Assembly: GCF_005233515.1 (NCBI RefSeq)
Contig: NZ_QFZZ01000009.1
Coordinates: 186,001-250,000, forward strand
Length of the DNA stretch: 64,000 nt
Reading direction: 5' to 3'
Source of the DNA: Pseudomonas sp. CFBP13508
GTDB taxonomy: Bacteria; Pseudomonadota; Gammaproteobacteria; Pseudomonadales; Pseudomonadaceae
The stretch's first letter is position 1, and every line of letters begins with the position of its first letter. A program made the position numbers and the translations under genes. Below the pieces are notes generated by a model. The model saw nothing but the letters and a program-made list of their open reading frames with translations, did not search any database and had not been told where the DNA came from. Positions 18,893 to 28,489 of the stretch are shown piece after piece.

Positions 18893-18925
18893 GCAAAAGA
18901 GCAGCCGAGGCTGCTCCAGTTTCAT
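18893..18925 (-). terminator. Intrinsic terminator between zipA and ligA
   Basis: On the minus strand GAGCAGCC, loop TCG, GGCTGCTC is followed by a T-rich run. It may partly separate the zipA and ligA transcripts. Confidence 0.7.
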
Positions 18926-18942
18926 TCCATTATCGGCGGCGG

Positions 18943-19015
18943 GGCCAAAAGATCGCAGCCTCGTTGCACTCGTCAGCTCCTACAGGCCGAAGGCTGCGAT
19001 CTTTCGATTTTGGCC
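18943..19015. repeat. Intergenic inverted repeat with AAAGATCGCAGCC arms
   Basis: GGCCAAAAGATCGCAGCC and GGCTGCGATCTTTCG...TTTTGGCC face each other around an AGCTCCTACAGG segment. This is a common Pseudomonas intergenic repeat. The same arm and AGCTCCTACA segment recur inside the cobA 3' end at 54424-54460. Confidence 0.8.
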
Positions 19016-19879
19016 TTAGCGCTTCTGCGTCAATGCGCGGCGTTCGAATTCGACGATGCGCTGACGGTAGTGCTCAATCGTCTGCGCAGTCAGTACGCTG
19101 CGCTGATCGTCTTTCAGCTCGCCGTTCAGTTCCTGCGACAGCTTGCGGGCCGCCGCGACCATTACGTCGAAAGCCTGCTTCGGATGACGCGGGCCAGGCA
19201 GACCGAGGAAGAAGCTCACCGCCGGAGTGCTGAAGTGGTCGATGTCGTCCAGATCAAAGATGCCCGGCTTGACCGCGTTGGCCATGGAGAACAGTACTTC
19301 GCCGTTGCCGGCCATGCTTTCGTGGCGGTGGAAAATATCCATCTCGCCGAAACGCAGGCCGCTTTCGAGAATGTTCTGCAGCAGCGCCGGGCCTTTGAAG
19401 CCGGCCGGGTCGCGGCAGATCACGCTGATCACCAGCACTTCTTCGGCTTGCGGCTGATCTTTTTCCGCCACGGCCGCTGCAGGCTTGCTGTCTTCGGCGA
19501 AATCGTCATCGCGGCTGCTGAAGCTCGGACCGCCGTCCAGATCGAGGTCGAGGTTCAGGTCGCCCTGCGCCGGGCCGTTGCTGCCGCGCTTGCCACGTTT
19601 CGAACCGGACTCACGCGGTTCGCGGGCTTCGCGGTTGGGCATGCTCACCGACGGCAGATCGTGCTCGTCCAGTTGCGGCTCTTTGTGCGTGTCCAGGACG
19701 CGGGCCGGGCCCAACAGCTCGGCGCTGGTGTCCTCGTCCGGCAGATTGGACAGGCTCCGGTCGAGACGGAATTTCAGCTTTCCCTTGCCGCCGCGCATAC
19801 GGCGCCAGCCATCGAAAAGAATACCGGCTATCACAATGATGCCGATGACGATCAGCCACTCGCGCAGACCGATTTCCAT
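19016..19879 (-). CDS. zipA: Cell division protein ZipA
   Basis: 287 aa. This inner-membrane anchor of FtsZ has the typical layout: N-terminal membrane helix (residues about 8-25, WLIVIGIIVIAGILFDGW), a charged and then acidic, low-complexity linker (about 30-150), and a C-terminal globular FtsZ-binding domain (about 155-287). It lies between smc and ligA as in other pseudomonads. Confidence 0.96.
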   Translation of the reverse strand: MEIGLREWLIVIGIIVIAGILFDGWRRMRGGKGKLKFRLDRSLSNLPDEDTSAELLGPARVLDTHKEPQLDEHDLPSVSMPNREAREPRESGSKRGKRGSNGPAQGDLNLDLDLDGGPSFSSRDDDFAEDSKPAAAVAEKDQPQAEEVLVISVICRDPAGFKGPALLQNILESGLRFGEMDIFHRHESMAGNGEVLFSMANAVKPGIFDLDDIDHFSTPAVSFFLGLPGPRHPKQAFDVMVAAARKLSQELNGELKDDQRSVLTAQTIEHYRQRIVEFERRALTQKR

Positions 19880-20026
19880 GTAATCCCGTGCCTCTATAAA
19901 AAATGCTGAAAAATAAGGGGTTTACACTGCGTAAACCGCTTTAAAACGTGGCGCCAACTCTATGTTCTGACAGGCGTTTTGCCCACGTATACGAAAAATT
20001 GACATTAAACTAGCACGATCAAAGGC

Positions 20027-20105
20027 TTCGCAGCTACAAGCTTTAAGCTCCAAGCCACAAGCCGTCCACTTGCAGCTTGGAGCTTGTAACCTGCAGCTGC
20101 GCCGC
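20027..20105. repeat. Intergenic inverted repeat (CAAGCTxxAAGCT type)
   Basis: Segments CTACAAGCTTTAAGCTCCAAG and CTTGCAGCTTGGAGCTTGTA are inverted copies. It lies immediately downstream of the smc stop codon, where a terminator would be expected, and could form a long hairpin in RNA. Confidence 0.65.
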
Positions 20106-23100
20106 TAGGCGTCCACCATCGCCATCGCCTCCTCGACATCTACCGCCACCAGTCGCGAACAGCCCGGTTCATGCATCGTCACACCCATCAACTGCTCGGC
20201 CATTTCCATGGCGATCTTGTTGTGGGTGATGTAGATGAACTGCACGGTCTGCGACATCTCTTTGACCAGGCGTGCGTAGCGTCCAACGTTAGCGTCATCC
20301 AGTGGCGCGTCAACCTCATCGAGCATGCAGAACGGCGCCGGGTTCAACTTGAAGATGGCAAAAACCAGGGCCAATGCAGTCAGGGCCTTTTCGCCGCCGG
20401 AGAGCAAATGGATGGTGCTGTTCTTCTTCCCGGGCGGCTGCGCCATGATCGTCACCCCTGTATCGAGTAGATCTTCGCCCGTCAGTTCCAAATACGCGCG
20501 CCCGCCACCGAAAACTTTCGGGAAAAGTGCCTGCAAACCACCGTTGATCTGATCAAAGGTATCTTTGAAACGGTTGCGGGTTTCCTTATCGATTTTGCGG
20601 ATGACGTTTTCAAGGGTCTCCAGCGCCTCGACCAGATCGGCGTCCTGCGCATCCAGATAACGTTTACGCTCCGATTGTTGCGTGTATTCGTCGATGGCCG
20701 CGAGGTTGATCGCACCCAGGCGCTGAATCCGCGCGTTGATGCGTTCGAGTTCTTCTTCGGCTTCGCGTTCACTGGCTTGCGCGGTCAATGTGGCGAGCAC
20801 GCCGTTGAGATCGTAGCCATCTTCGAGCAATTGATCCTGCAAAGCCTTGCGCCGCACGGTCAGGGCTTGCCACTCCATGCGCTGCTGTTCGAGCTGGCCG
20901 CGAATCAGCTGCGATTGCTGCTCGGCCTGGGTGCGGCGTTTTTCCGCGTCGCGCAATTCACGATCGGCGTCTTCCAGGGCGATCTGCGCGGTCTTGAGTT
21001 CTTCATCGACGGTCATGCGCTTGTCGAGCAACTCTTCGAGTTTCAGACGCAGCTCTTCCAGCGGCGCCTCGCCCTCCTCCAGATTCAGACTCAACTGTTC
21101 GCGCTTTTCAGTCAGGCGCTCGGCCTGCATTTCCAGACGCTCCAGCGCCTGCCGCGTGGAGTCATGCTGAGCACGCAATGAGCCGAGACGCACGGCCAAT
21201 TGATGGGCGTGATCCTTGTGCTGCCGCGCTTCTTGACGCACGCGATCAAGGCGCTCGCGCAGGCTGTCGCGCTGGGCCAGCAGCAACTCGCGCTGCTCGG
21301 TGTCGAGCGCCATGGAATCCAGCGCTTCCTGCAAATTCATGCGCGCTTCGCCGACCTGCTCGTGCTCAAACTCGCGCTGTTCGGCGAGCTCGACCAGTTC
21401 TTCATCGAGACGGGTGCGGCGCAATGTCAGCTGCTCGGCCTTGGCCTTGCCGGCGGACAATTGTGCTTTCAGTTCGCCTTGCTGGCGCGCTTCGTCCTGC
21501 AGCAAGCGGCGCAGATGTTCGCGGCCGTTTTCCTGCTGGCGCTGTTGCGCGCGCAGGGTTTGCAGGCGGGTTTCCATGGCGTCGACCGTGGCTTCGCGCT
21601 CTTCGCGCTCCAGTTGCAGGTCTTCGATTTCCTGGCCACGGGCGAGCATGCCGCTTTCCGCTTCGCTGGCGCGACGTACGCGTAAAAAGTGTCGACCGAC
21701 CCAATAGCCGTCGCGGCTGATGAGGCTTTGCCCGGCGCTCAACTGGCCGCGCAAGGCCAGCGCCTGTTCAAGGCTGTCGACCGGTTTGACCTGGCCGAGC
21801 CACGGCGACAGATCGATCTGCGCCTCGACTTTGTCCAGCAGGCTGCCCGCCACCCGCACGCCATCGCTGGCCGGGCTGAGCAGGCGCAGATCGCCCTGGG
21901 TGAATCCGGACAGATCAAAACCGCTGAAATCGTCGACCAGCACCGCTTGCAGATCGGCGCCGAGCACGGTTTCCACCGCCAATTCCCAACCGGCCTCAAC
22001 CTTCAGACCTTCGGCCAGACGCGGGCGCTCGGCGAGATTGTGTTCCTTCAACCATTCGGCGGTGCCGGTGCCCGGATCGAGCGCGGCCTGCTGCAAGGCT
22101 TCCAGCGACGCCAGACGCCCGTTGAGCCGCTGTAGATCGCCCTGCGCCTGCTGCTGTGCGGTCAACGCTTGCTGTAATTCCTGACGCAGTTGTTCAAGCT
22201 TTTCGACTTGCGCTTCTTCGCTGGTCTGTAAATCTTCGAGGGTCGCTTCGGACTCGGCGAGCTGCTCGTTGAGCGCCATGATCGCCGCGTCTTCCGGGTC
22301 GGCGGACAGCAACGCGCGCTCTTCAGCGAGACGTTTCTGCCGGTCGGCCAGACGCTCCATGCTGCTTTCCAGCTGCTGGATCCGCGACTGCTGGACTTCA
22401 GCCTGACGGCGCGGTTCGGCAGCGGTCAGGTTGAAAGCATCCCACTGCTCCTGCCAGCCGTGCATGGTGGTTTCGGCTTCTTCGAGGGCCGCAGCGGCTT
22501 CCTCGGCGGCGGCGCTGGTGACTTCCTGTTCTGGCGTGAGCATGTCCAGCTCTTCGCCGAGGGTCAGCAACAGCGTGCGGTCGTGGCCAAGGTGCGATTC
22601 GGTTTCCAGACGCGCGCGTTCGGCTTCTTTCAGATCGTCCTGCAACTGGCGCAACCGCTGCTGGCCATGCTGAATGCTCTGCTCGACCCGGGCGATATCG
22701 CCGCCGACCGAATAGAAGCGGCCCTGCACCAGATTGAAGCGCTCGGACAGGTCGTGGTGACCGTCGCGCAGGCGTTCGATGGCCGCATCAGCGTTACGCT
22801 GTTCAGCGACCAGCGCTTCGAAGCTGACTTCCTGGTTGCCGATGATCGACTCGCGCTGACCGACCTGCTCGTTAAGATCCTGCCAGCGCAGGGCCGACAG
22901 TTGCGCCTTGAGCTGACGCTCTTCGGCCTTGAGTTCCTGATACTTTTTCGCCGCCTCGGCCTGACGGTGCAGACGTTCGAGCTGGCGCTCCAGCTCCTCG
23001 CGCAGGTCGGTGAGGCGGGCGAGGTTCTCGTGGGTACGGCGGATACGGTTTTCCGTCTCACGGCGACGCTCCTTGTACTTGGAGATGCCCGCCGCTTCTT

Positions 23101-23593
23101 CGATGAAATTGCGCAGGTCTTCCGGCTTGGATTCGATCAGCTTGGAGATCATCCCCTGTTCGATGATCGAGTAGCTGCGCGGGCCGAGGCCGGTGCCGAG
23201 GAAGATATCGGTGATGTCGCGCCGACGGCATTTGGTGCCGTTGAGATAATAAGTGGTCTGGCTGTCGCGGGTGACTTTGCGGCGGATGGAAATCTCCGCA
23301 TAGGCCGCGTATTCGCCGAGCAGCGTGCCGTCGGAGTTGTCGAACACCAGTTCGATGCTCGCCTGGCTCACCGGTTTGCGGCTGGTCGAACCGTTGAAGA
23401 TGACGTCGGTCATCGATTCGCCACGGAGGTTCTTCGCCGAACTTTCGCCCATCACCCAGCGCACGGCGTCGATGATGTTCGACTTGCCGCAACCGTTCGG
23501 CCCGACGACCGCCGCCATGTTACTGGGGAAGTTCACCGTGGTCGGGTCGACGAAGGATTTGAACCCCGCCAGTTTGATGCACTTCAGCCGCAC
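20105..23593 (-). CDS. smc: Chromosome segregation ATPase SMC
   Basis: 1162 aa, full length. The N-terminal head has Walker A GPNGCGKS near residue 32. Two long coiled coils (about 170-500 and 660-990) flank a hinge near 510-640. The C-terminal head carries the ABC signature LSGGEKALTALAL and Walker B FCMLDEVDAPLDD. It condenses and organises the chromosome as a dimer. The start overlaps nothing, but the GntR gene ends only 2 bp upstream, so read-through between them is likely. Confidence 0.98.
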   Translation of the reverse strand: MRLKCIKLAGFKSFVDPTTVNFPSNMAAVVGPNGCGKSNIIDAVRWVMGESSAKNLRGESMTDVIFNGSTSRKPVSQASIELVFDNSDGTLLGEYAAYAEISIRRKVTRDSQTTYYLNGTKCRRRDITDIFLGTGLGPRSYSIIEQGMISKLIESKPEDLRNFIEEAAGISKYKERRRETENRIRRTHENLARLTDLREELERQLERLHRQAEAAKKYQELKAEERQLKAQLSALRWQDLNEQVGQRESIIGNQEVSFEALVAEQRNADAAIERLRDGHHDLSERFNLVQGRFYSVGGDIARVEQSIQHGQQRLRQLQDDLKEAERARLETESHLGHDRTLLLTLGEELDMLTPEQEVTSAAAEEAAAALEEAETTMHGWQEQWDAFNLTAAEPRRQAEVQQSRIQQLESSMERLADRQKRLAEERALLSADPEDAAIMALNEQLAESEATLEDLQTSEEAQVEKLEQLRQELQQALTAQQQAQGDLQRLNGRLASLEALQQAALDPGTGTAEWLKEHNLAERPRLAEGLKVEAGWELAVETVLGADLQAVLVDDFSGFDLSGFTQGDLRLLSPASDGVRVAGSLLDKVEAQIDLSPWLGQVKPVDSLEQALALRGQLSAGQSLISRDGYWVGRHFLRVRRASEAESGMLARGQEIEDLQLEREEREATVDAMETRLQTLRAQQRQQENGREHLRRLLQDEARQQGELKAQLSAGKAKAEQLTLRRTRLDEELVELAEQREFEHEQVGEARMNLQEALDSMALDTEQRELLLAQRDSLRERLDRVRQEARQHKDHAHQLAVRLGSLRAQHDSTRQALERLEMQAERLTEKREQLSLNLEEGEAPLEELRLKLEELLDKRMTVDEELKTAQIALEDADRELRDAEKRRTQAEQQSQLIRGQLEQQRMEWQALTVRRKALQDQLLEDGYDLNGVLATLTAQASEREAEEELERINARIQRLGAINLAAIDEYTQQSERKRYLDAQDADLVEALETLENVIRKIDKETRNRFKDTFDQINGGLQALFPKVFGGGRAYLELTGEDLLDTGVTIMAQPPGKKNSTIHLLSGGEKALTALALVFAIFKLNPAPFCMLDEVDAPLDDANVGRYARLVKEMSQTVQFIYITHNKIAMEMAEQLMGVTMHEPGCSRLVAVDVEEAMAMVDA

Positions 23594-23595
23594 GC

Positions 23596-24255
23596 TCAGG
23601 CAACCGTCAGCGCAGACACCACCAGATCGCAGCTGCGCTGGGCATACGCCGTGAGCACGATGCGGATCTGCGGCAAATCACGGGCGAGTACGGCGGCGAG
23701 CAAGCGTTCGAACAGTTCGAGGAACTCGCTCATTTCCGCCTTGCGCTGTTCGAGGGCGAGGAAATACGCGCGGCTCATCGCCGGCTGGAGGTTCTCGACG
23801 GTTTCTTGCAGGTACGGATTGTTGGCAAACGGATAGGCGGCGCGCATCACCGCAAAGCTGTCATCGACGAAGCTGCGGATATCGCCGCGTTCGTAATTGG
23901 CGGTCAGGCGCTGCTGGATCTGTACGAACGGCGCCATGTCCGACTGCACTTGCCAGCCATTGGCCACGGAATTGCCGAGCAGGATGTACAGCTCGCTCAT
24001 CAGCGTGCACAGGCTCTGCACCTTGTGCGGCGTCAGCTCGGTAACGTGGGCGCCACGACGCGGCAGGATCGCGATCAGGTGACGGCGCTCGAGGATCAGC
24101 AAGGCTTCGCGGACCGAACCGCGGCTGACGTTGAGCGCCAGCGTGACCTTCTGTTCCTGGATGCGCTCTCCCGGCTTCATTTCGCCACGAATGATGCGTT
24201 CGGCGAGGTGGTGAGCGATTTGCTCGGCGAGGCTGTCCGGCGCCTTGAACGTCAT
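23596..24255 (-). CDS. GntR-family (FCD domain) transcriptional regulator
   Basis: 219 aa. An N-terminal winged helix-turn-helix (residues about 8-72, with the SRGSVREALLILERRHLI signature) precedes an FCD-type all-helical effector domain. It is divergent from xdhA across a 269-bp region with two TGAC-N6-GTCA palindromes, so it probably controls the xanthine dehydrogenase operon and perhaps itself. The inducer is likely a purine or purine breakdown product, by context only. Confidence 0.88.
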   Translation of the reverse strand: MTFKAPDSLAEQIAHHLAERIIRGEMKPGERIQEQKVTLALNVSRGSVREALLILERRHLIAILPRRGAHVTELTPHKVQSLCTLMSELYILLGNSVANGWQVQSDMAPFVQIQQRLTANYERGDIRSFVDDSFAVMRAAYPFANNPYLQETVENLQPAMSRAYFLALEQRKAEMSEFLELFERLLAAVLARDLPQIRIVLTAYAQRSCDLVVSALTVA

Positions 24256-24428
24256 GGTTGTCCTTCAAACTCTATCGATCTGCACAAGCGGCGCAGTGTA
24301 GCGCAAATGCGCGGTCATGGCGGAGTGCCCACTCAGCGGTTTTTGGCACGAATCCCGCAAAAAAAGCGCAGTGACCGATGAAGGTCAATACTGAATAGAC
24401 ACGCTGTTGATCGACGAAACGGATTTTC

Positions 24429-24466
24429 CTGACCTTTAAGTCAGAAAACCATTGACCGAAAAGTCA
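24429..24466. promoter_or_regulatory. Two tandem TGAC-N6-GTCA palindromes between the GntR gene and xdhA
   Basis: TGACctttaaGTCA (24430-24443, extended to CTGAC/GTCAG) and TGACcgaaaaGTCA (24453-24466) are spaced 23 bp centre to centre, about two helical turns. They are candidate operators for the divergent GntR regulator. Confidence 0.6.
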
Positions 24467-24524
24467 GACCTGCTAAATTCGGTTCACGTCGGTTAACAAC
24501 AATAATGAGTCTGCGAGGCCTTCC

Positions 24525-25979
24525 GTGATCCAGTTTTTACTTAACCAGGAACTCCGTAGCGAGCACGCCCTGGACCCGAATCTGACTGTGCTCAATTACC
24601 TGCGCGAACACGTGGGCAAGCCCGGCACCAAAGAAGGTTGCGCCAGCGGTGACTGCGGCGCCTGCACCGTGGTGGTTGGCGAGTTGCAGACCGATGACAG
24701 CGGGCGTGAGCATATTCGTTATCGCAGCCTCAATTCGTGCCTGACTTTCGTTTCGTCATTGCATGGCAAGCAACTGATCAGCGTTGAAGACCTCAAGCAC
24801 AAGGGCGAACTGCACAGCGTGCAGAAAGCCATGGTCGAGTGCCACGGTTCGCAGTGCGGCTTCTGCACCCCCGGTTTCGTCATGTCGTTGTTCGCCCTGC
24901 AAAAGAACAGCGATGCGCCGGATCAGGCCAAGGCTCACGAAGCGCTGGCCGGCAACCTCTGCCGCTGCACCGGCTACCGCCCTATTCTCGCCGCTGCCGA
25001 ACAATCCTGCTGCGCCAAGCCTGCGGATCAGTTCGACGCCCGCGAAGCCGAAACCATTGCCCGCCTCAAAGCCATCGCGCCGACCGATATCGGCGAACTC
25101 AACAGCGGCGACAAGCGCTGCCTGGTGCCGCTGACCGTCGCTGACCTGGCCGATCTCTACGACGCTTATCCACAAGCGCGGCTGCTCGCCGGCGGCACCG
25201 ATCTGGCGCTGGAAGTCACCCAGTTCCACCGCACTCTGCCGGTGATGATCTATGTCGGTAACGTCGCCGAAATGAAGCGCATCGAAACCTTCGATGACCG
25301 CATCGAAATCGGCGCCGCCACCGCTCTCTCCGACTGCTACGAGGCGTTGAATGCCGAGTACCCGGACTTCGGCGAACTGCTGCACCGCTTCGCCTCGTTG
25401 CAGATCCGCAATCAAGGCACCCTCGGCGGCAACATCGGCAACGCCTCGCCGATCGGTGACTCGCCACCGCTGCTGATCGCCCTCGGCGCGCAGATCGTGC
25501 TGTGCAAAGGCGAAACCCGCCGCACCTTGAACCTGGAAGATTACTTCATCGACTATCGCGTCACCGCGCGTCAGGAAAGCGAATTCATCGAGAAAATCAT
25601 CGTTCCGCGTGCCAGCGCCGAGCAGTTGTTCCGCGCCTATAAAGTGTCGAAGCGCCTGGATGATGACATCTCCGCCGTCTGCGCTGCGTTCAATCTGCGC
25701 GTGGAAAATGGCGTGATCAGCGACGCGCGCGTGGCCTTCGGCGGCATGGCGGCGATTCCGAAACGCGCTGCGCACTGCGAAGCCGTGCTGCAAGGCGCGC
25801 CGTTCAACAATGCCGTGATCGAACGCGCCTGCGCCGCGCTGGCCGAAGATTTCACACCGCTCTCGGACTTCCGCGCCAGCAAGGAATATCGCCTGCTCAG
25901 CGCGCAGAACCTGCTGCGCAAATACTTCATCGAACTGCAAACACCGCACATCGAGACTCGGGTGACCGCTTATGTCTAA
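24525..25979 (+). CDS. xdhA: Xanthine dehydrogenase small subunit (2Fe-2S and FAD)
   Basis: 484 aa from a GTG start with GAGG 7 bases upstream. It carries the electron-transfer half of xanthine dehydrogenase. The ferredoxin-type cluster ligands are in CASGDCGAC (near residue 43), the second 2Fe-2S ligands in CGFCTPGF and CRCTGYRP (about 110-150), and the FAD domain has LLAGGTDLALE and GTLGGNIGNASPIGD. It overlaps xdhB by 8 bases and is followed by xdhC and guaD, forming an operon that takes guanine and hypoxanthine to urate. Confidence 0.97.
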   Translation: MIQFLLNQELRSEHALDPNLTVLNYLREHVGKPGTKEGCASGDCGACTVVVGELQTDDSGREHIRYRSLNSCLTFVSSLHGKQLISVEDLKHKGELHSVQKAMVECHGSQCGFCTPGFVMSLFALQKNSDAPDQAKAHEALAGNLCRCTGYRPILAAAEQSCCAKPADQFDAREAETIARLKAIAPTDIGELNSGDKRCLVPLTVADLADLYDAYPQARLLAGGTDLALEVTQFHRTLPVMIYVGNVAEMKRIETFDDRIEIGAATALSDCYEALNAEYPDFGELLHRFASLQIRNQGTLGGNIGNASPIGDSPPLLIALGAQIVLCKGETRRTLNLEDYFIDYRVTARQESEFIEKIIVPRASAEQLFRAYKVSKRLDDDISAVCAAFNLRVENGVISDARVAFGGMAAIPKRAAHCEAVLQGAPFNNAVIERACAALAEDFTPLSDFRASKEYRLLSAQNLLRKYFIELQTPHIETRVTAYV

Positions 25980-28371
25980 TCATCACGCCGTAGAGAAGAC
26001 CCAGGCTGAATTGGCCGAATTGTTCGCCAAGGATCTGACCACCGGTGTCGGTCGCAGCGTCAAGCACGACAGCGCCGCCAAGCATGTGTCCGGTGAAGCG
26101 CAGTACATCGACGATCGCCTGGAATTCCCCAACCAGTTGCATCTGTATGCGCGCCTGTCGGACCGCGCCCACGCGAAAATCCTCAGCATCGACACGTCGC
26201 CGTGCTACGCCTTCGAAGGCGTGCGCATCGTCATCACCCACGAAGACGTGCCGGGCCTGAAAGACATCGGCCCGCTGATGCCGGGCGATCCGCTGTTGGC
26301 CATCGATGATGTGCAGTTTGTCGGCCAGCCAGTGCTGGCGGTCGCGGCGAAAGACCTGGAAACCGCGCGCAAAGCAGCGATGGCGGCGATCATCGAATAC
26401 GAAGATCTGGAACCGGTGCTCGACGTCGTCGAAGCCCTGCGCAAGCGCCATTTCGTGCTCGACAGCCACACCCACCAGCGCGGCGACTCGGCCTCTGCAC
26501 TGGCCACGGCTGAACACCGTATTCAGGGCACGCTGCACATCGGCGGCCAGGAGCACTTCTATCTGGAGACACAAATCTCCTCGGTGATGCCCACCGAAGA
26601 TGGCGGGATGATCGTCTACTGCTCGACGCAGAACCCGACCGAAGTGCAGAAACTGGTCGCCGAAGTGCTCGACGTGTCGATGAACAAGATCGTTGTCGAC
26701 ATGCGCCGCATGGGCGGTGGTTTCGGTGGCAAGGAAACCCAGGCCGCGAGCCCGGCGTGCATGTGCGCGGTGGTCGCGCACCTCACCGGCCAACCGACCA
26801 AGATGCGCCTGCCGCGCGTCGAAGACATGCTGATGACCGGCAAGCGCCACCCGTTCTACGTTGAATACGACGTCGGCTTCGACAGCAGCGGCCGTCTGCA
26901 CGGGATCAACATGGAGCTGGCCGGCAACTGCGGCTGCTCGCCGGACTTGTCTGCTTCGATCGTTGACCGCGCGATGTTCCACTCGGACAACTCCTACTAT
27001 CTCGGCGATGCGACCATCAACGGTCACCGTTGCAAGACCAACACCGCGTCGAACACCGCCTATCGCGGCTTCGGCGGCCCGCAAGGCATGGTCGCCATCG
27101 AAGAAGTGATGGACGCAATTGCCCGTCATTTGAAGCTCGACCCGCTGGCGGTGCGCAAGGCCAACTACTACGGGAAAACCGAGCGCAACGTCACCCACTA
27201 CTACCAGACCGTCGAGCACAACATGCTCGAAGAGATGACCGCCGAACTGGAAGAAAGCAGCCAGTACGCCGAGCGCCGCGAAGCGATCCGTCGCTACAAC
27301 GCCAACAGCCCGATCCTGAAAAAAGGCCTGGCGCTGACACCGGTGAAATTCGGCATTTCCTTCACCGCCAGTTTCCTCAATCAGGCCGGTGCGCTGATCC
27401 ACATCTACACCGACGGCAGCATCCACCTGAACCACGGCGGCACGGAAATGGGTCAGGGCCTGAATACCAAAGTCGCTCAGGTTGTGGCTGAGGTGTTCCA
27501 GGTCGAAATCGACCGTGTGCAGATCACCGCGACCAACACCGACAAGGTGCCAAACACCTCGCCGACCGCTGCCTCCAGCGGCGCTGACCTGAACGGCAAA
27601 GCCGCGCAGAACGCAGCACAGACCATCAAGCAACGCTTGGTCGAGTTCGCCGCGCGGCACTACAAGGTCAGCGAAGAAGACGTCGAATTCCGCAATGGCC
27701 ACGTGCGGGTGCGCGAGCAGATCCTGACCTTCGAAGCGCTGATCCAGCAGGCGTATTTCAATCAGGTCTCGCTGTCGAGCACCGGCTTCTACAAGACTCC
27801 GAAAATCTACTACGACCGCAGTCAGGCGCGGGGCCGTCCGTTCTACTACTTCGCTTTCGGCGCAGCCTGCTGCGAAGTGATCGTCGACACCCTGACCGGC
27901 GAGTACAAGATGCTGCGCACCGACATCCTGCATGACGTCGGCGCCTCGCTGAACCCGTCGATCGACATCGGTCAGGTCGAGGGCGGTTTCGTCCAGGGCA
28001 TGGGCTGGCTGACCATGGAAGAGCTGGTCTGGAACAACAAGGGCAAGCTGATGACCAACGGCCCGGCCAGCTACAAGATCCCGGCGGTGGCGGACATGCC
28101 GCTGGATCTGCGGGTGAAACTGGTGGAAAACCGCAAGAACCCGGAAGACACGGTGTTCCATTCCAAAGCTGTCGGTGAACCGCCGTTCATGCTCGGCATC
28201 GCCGCGTGGTGCGCGATCAAGGACGCGGTGGCGAGTCTCGGTGATTATCAGCATCAGCCGAAGATCGATGCGCCGGCCACGCCGGAGCGGGTGTTGTGGG
28301 GCTGTGAGCAGATGCGCCAGCTCAAAGCGGTGAAGGCTGTCGAAGCTGAAACCGAGCTGGCTCCGCTTTAG
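25972..28371 (+). CDS. xdhB: Xanthine dehydrogenase large subunit (molybdopterin)
   Basis: 799 aa. This is the molybdenum-cofactor subunit that hydroxylates hypoxanthine and xanthine. Family motifs seen are GGGFGGKET (substrate/Mo channel), AYRGFGGPQGM, GGTEMGQGLNTK and the C-terminal GEPPFMLG with the conserved catalytic Glu. It overlaps xdhA by 8 bases, which suggests coupled translation. A REPIN separates it from xdhC. Confidence 0.97.
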   Translation: MSNHHAVEKTQAELAELFAKDLTTGVGRSVKHDSAAKHVSGEAQYIDDRLEFPNQLHLYARLSDRAHAKILSIDTSPCYAFEGVRIVITHEDVPGLKDIGPLMPGDPLLAIDDVQFVGQPVLAVAAKDLETARKAAMAAIIEYEDLEPVLDVVEALRKRHFVLDSHTHQRGDSASALATAEHRIQGTLHIGGQEHFYLETQISSVMPTEDGGMIVYCSTQNPTEVQKLVAEVLDVSMNKIVVDMRRMGGGFGGKETQAASPACMCAVVAHLTGQPTKMRLPRVEDMLMTGKRHPFYVEYDVGFDSSGRLHGINMELAGNCGCSPDLSASIVDRAMFHSDNSYYLGDATINGHRCKTNTASNTAYRGFGGPQGMVAIEEVMDAIARHLKLDPLAVRKANYYGKTERNVTHYYQTVEHNMLEEMTAELEESSQYAERREAIRRYNANSPILKKGLALTPVKFGISFTASFLNQAGALIHIYTDGSIHLNHGGTEMGQGLNTKVAQVVAEVFQVEIDRVQITATNTDKVPNTSPTAASSGADLNGKAAQNAAQTIKQRLVEFAARHYKVSEEDVEFRNGHVRVREQILTFEALIQQAYFNQVSLSSTGFYKTPKIYYDRSQARGRPFYYFAFGAACCEVIVDTLTGEYKMLRTDILHDVGASLNPSIDIGQVEGGFVQGMGWLTMEELVWNNKGKLMTNGPASYKIPAVADMPLDLRVKLVENRKNPEDTVFHSKAVGEPPFMLGIAAWCAIKDAVASLGDYQHQPKIDAPATPERVLWGCEQMRQLKAVKAVEAETELAPL

Positions 28372-28387
28372 GACCGAGGCGCGGCCA

Positions 28388-28453
28388 TTCGCGAGCAGGC
28401 TCGCTCCCACATTTGGAATGCATTGCCAATGTGGGAGCGAGCCTGCTCGCGAA
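28388..28453. repeat. REPIN (GTGGGAGCGAGCC family), copy 4, inside the xdh operon
   Basis: Inverted arms with a spacer of about 18 bases, 17 bp after the xdhB stop and 37 bp before the xdhC ATG. In RNA it would form a strong hairpin between two cistrons of one operon. Confidence 0.92.
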
Positions 28454-28489
28454 GAGGCCGGCACAGACAACGAAGATGTCGAGGTGAAC

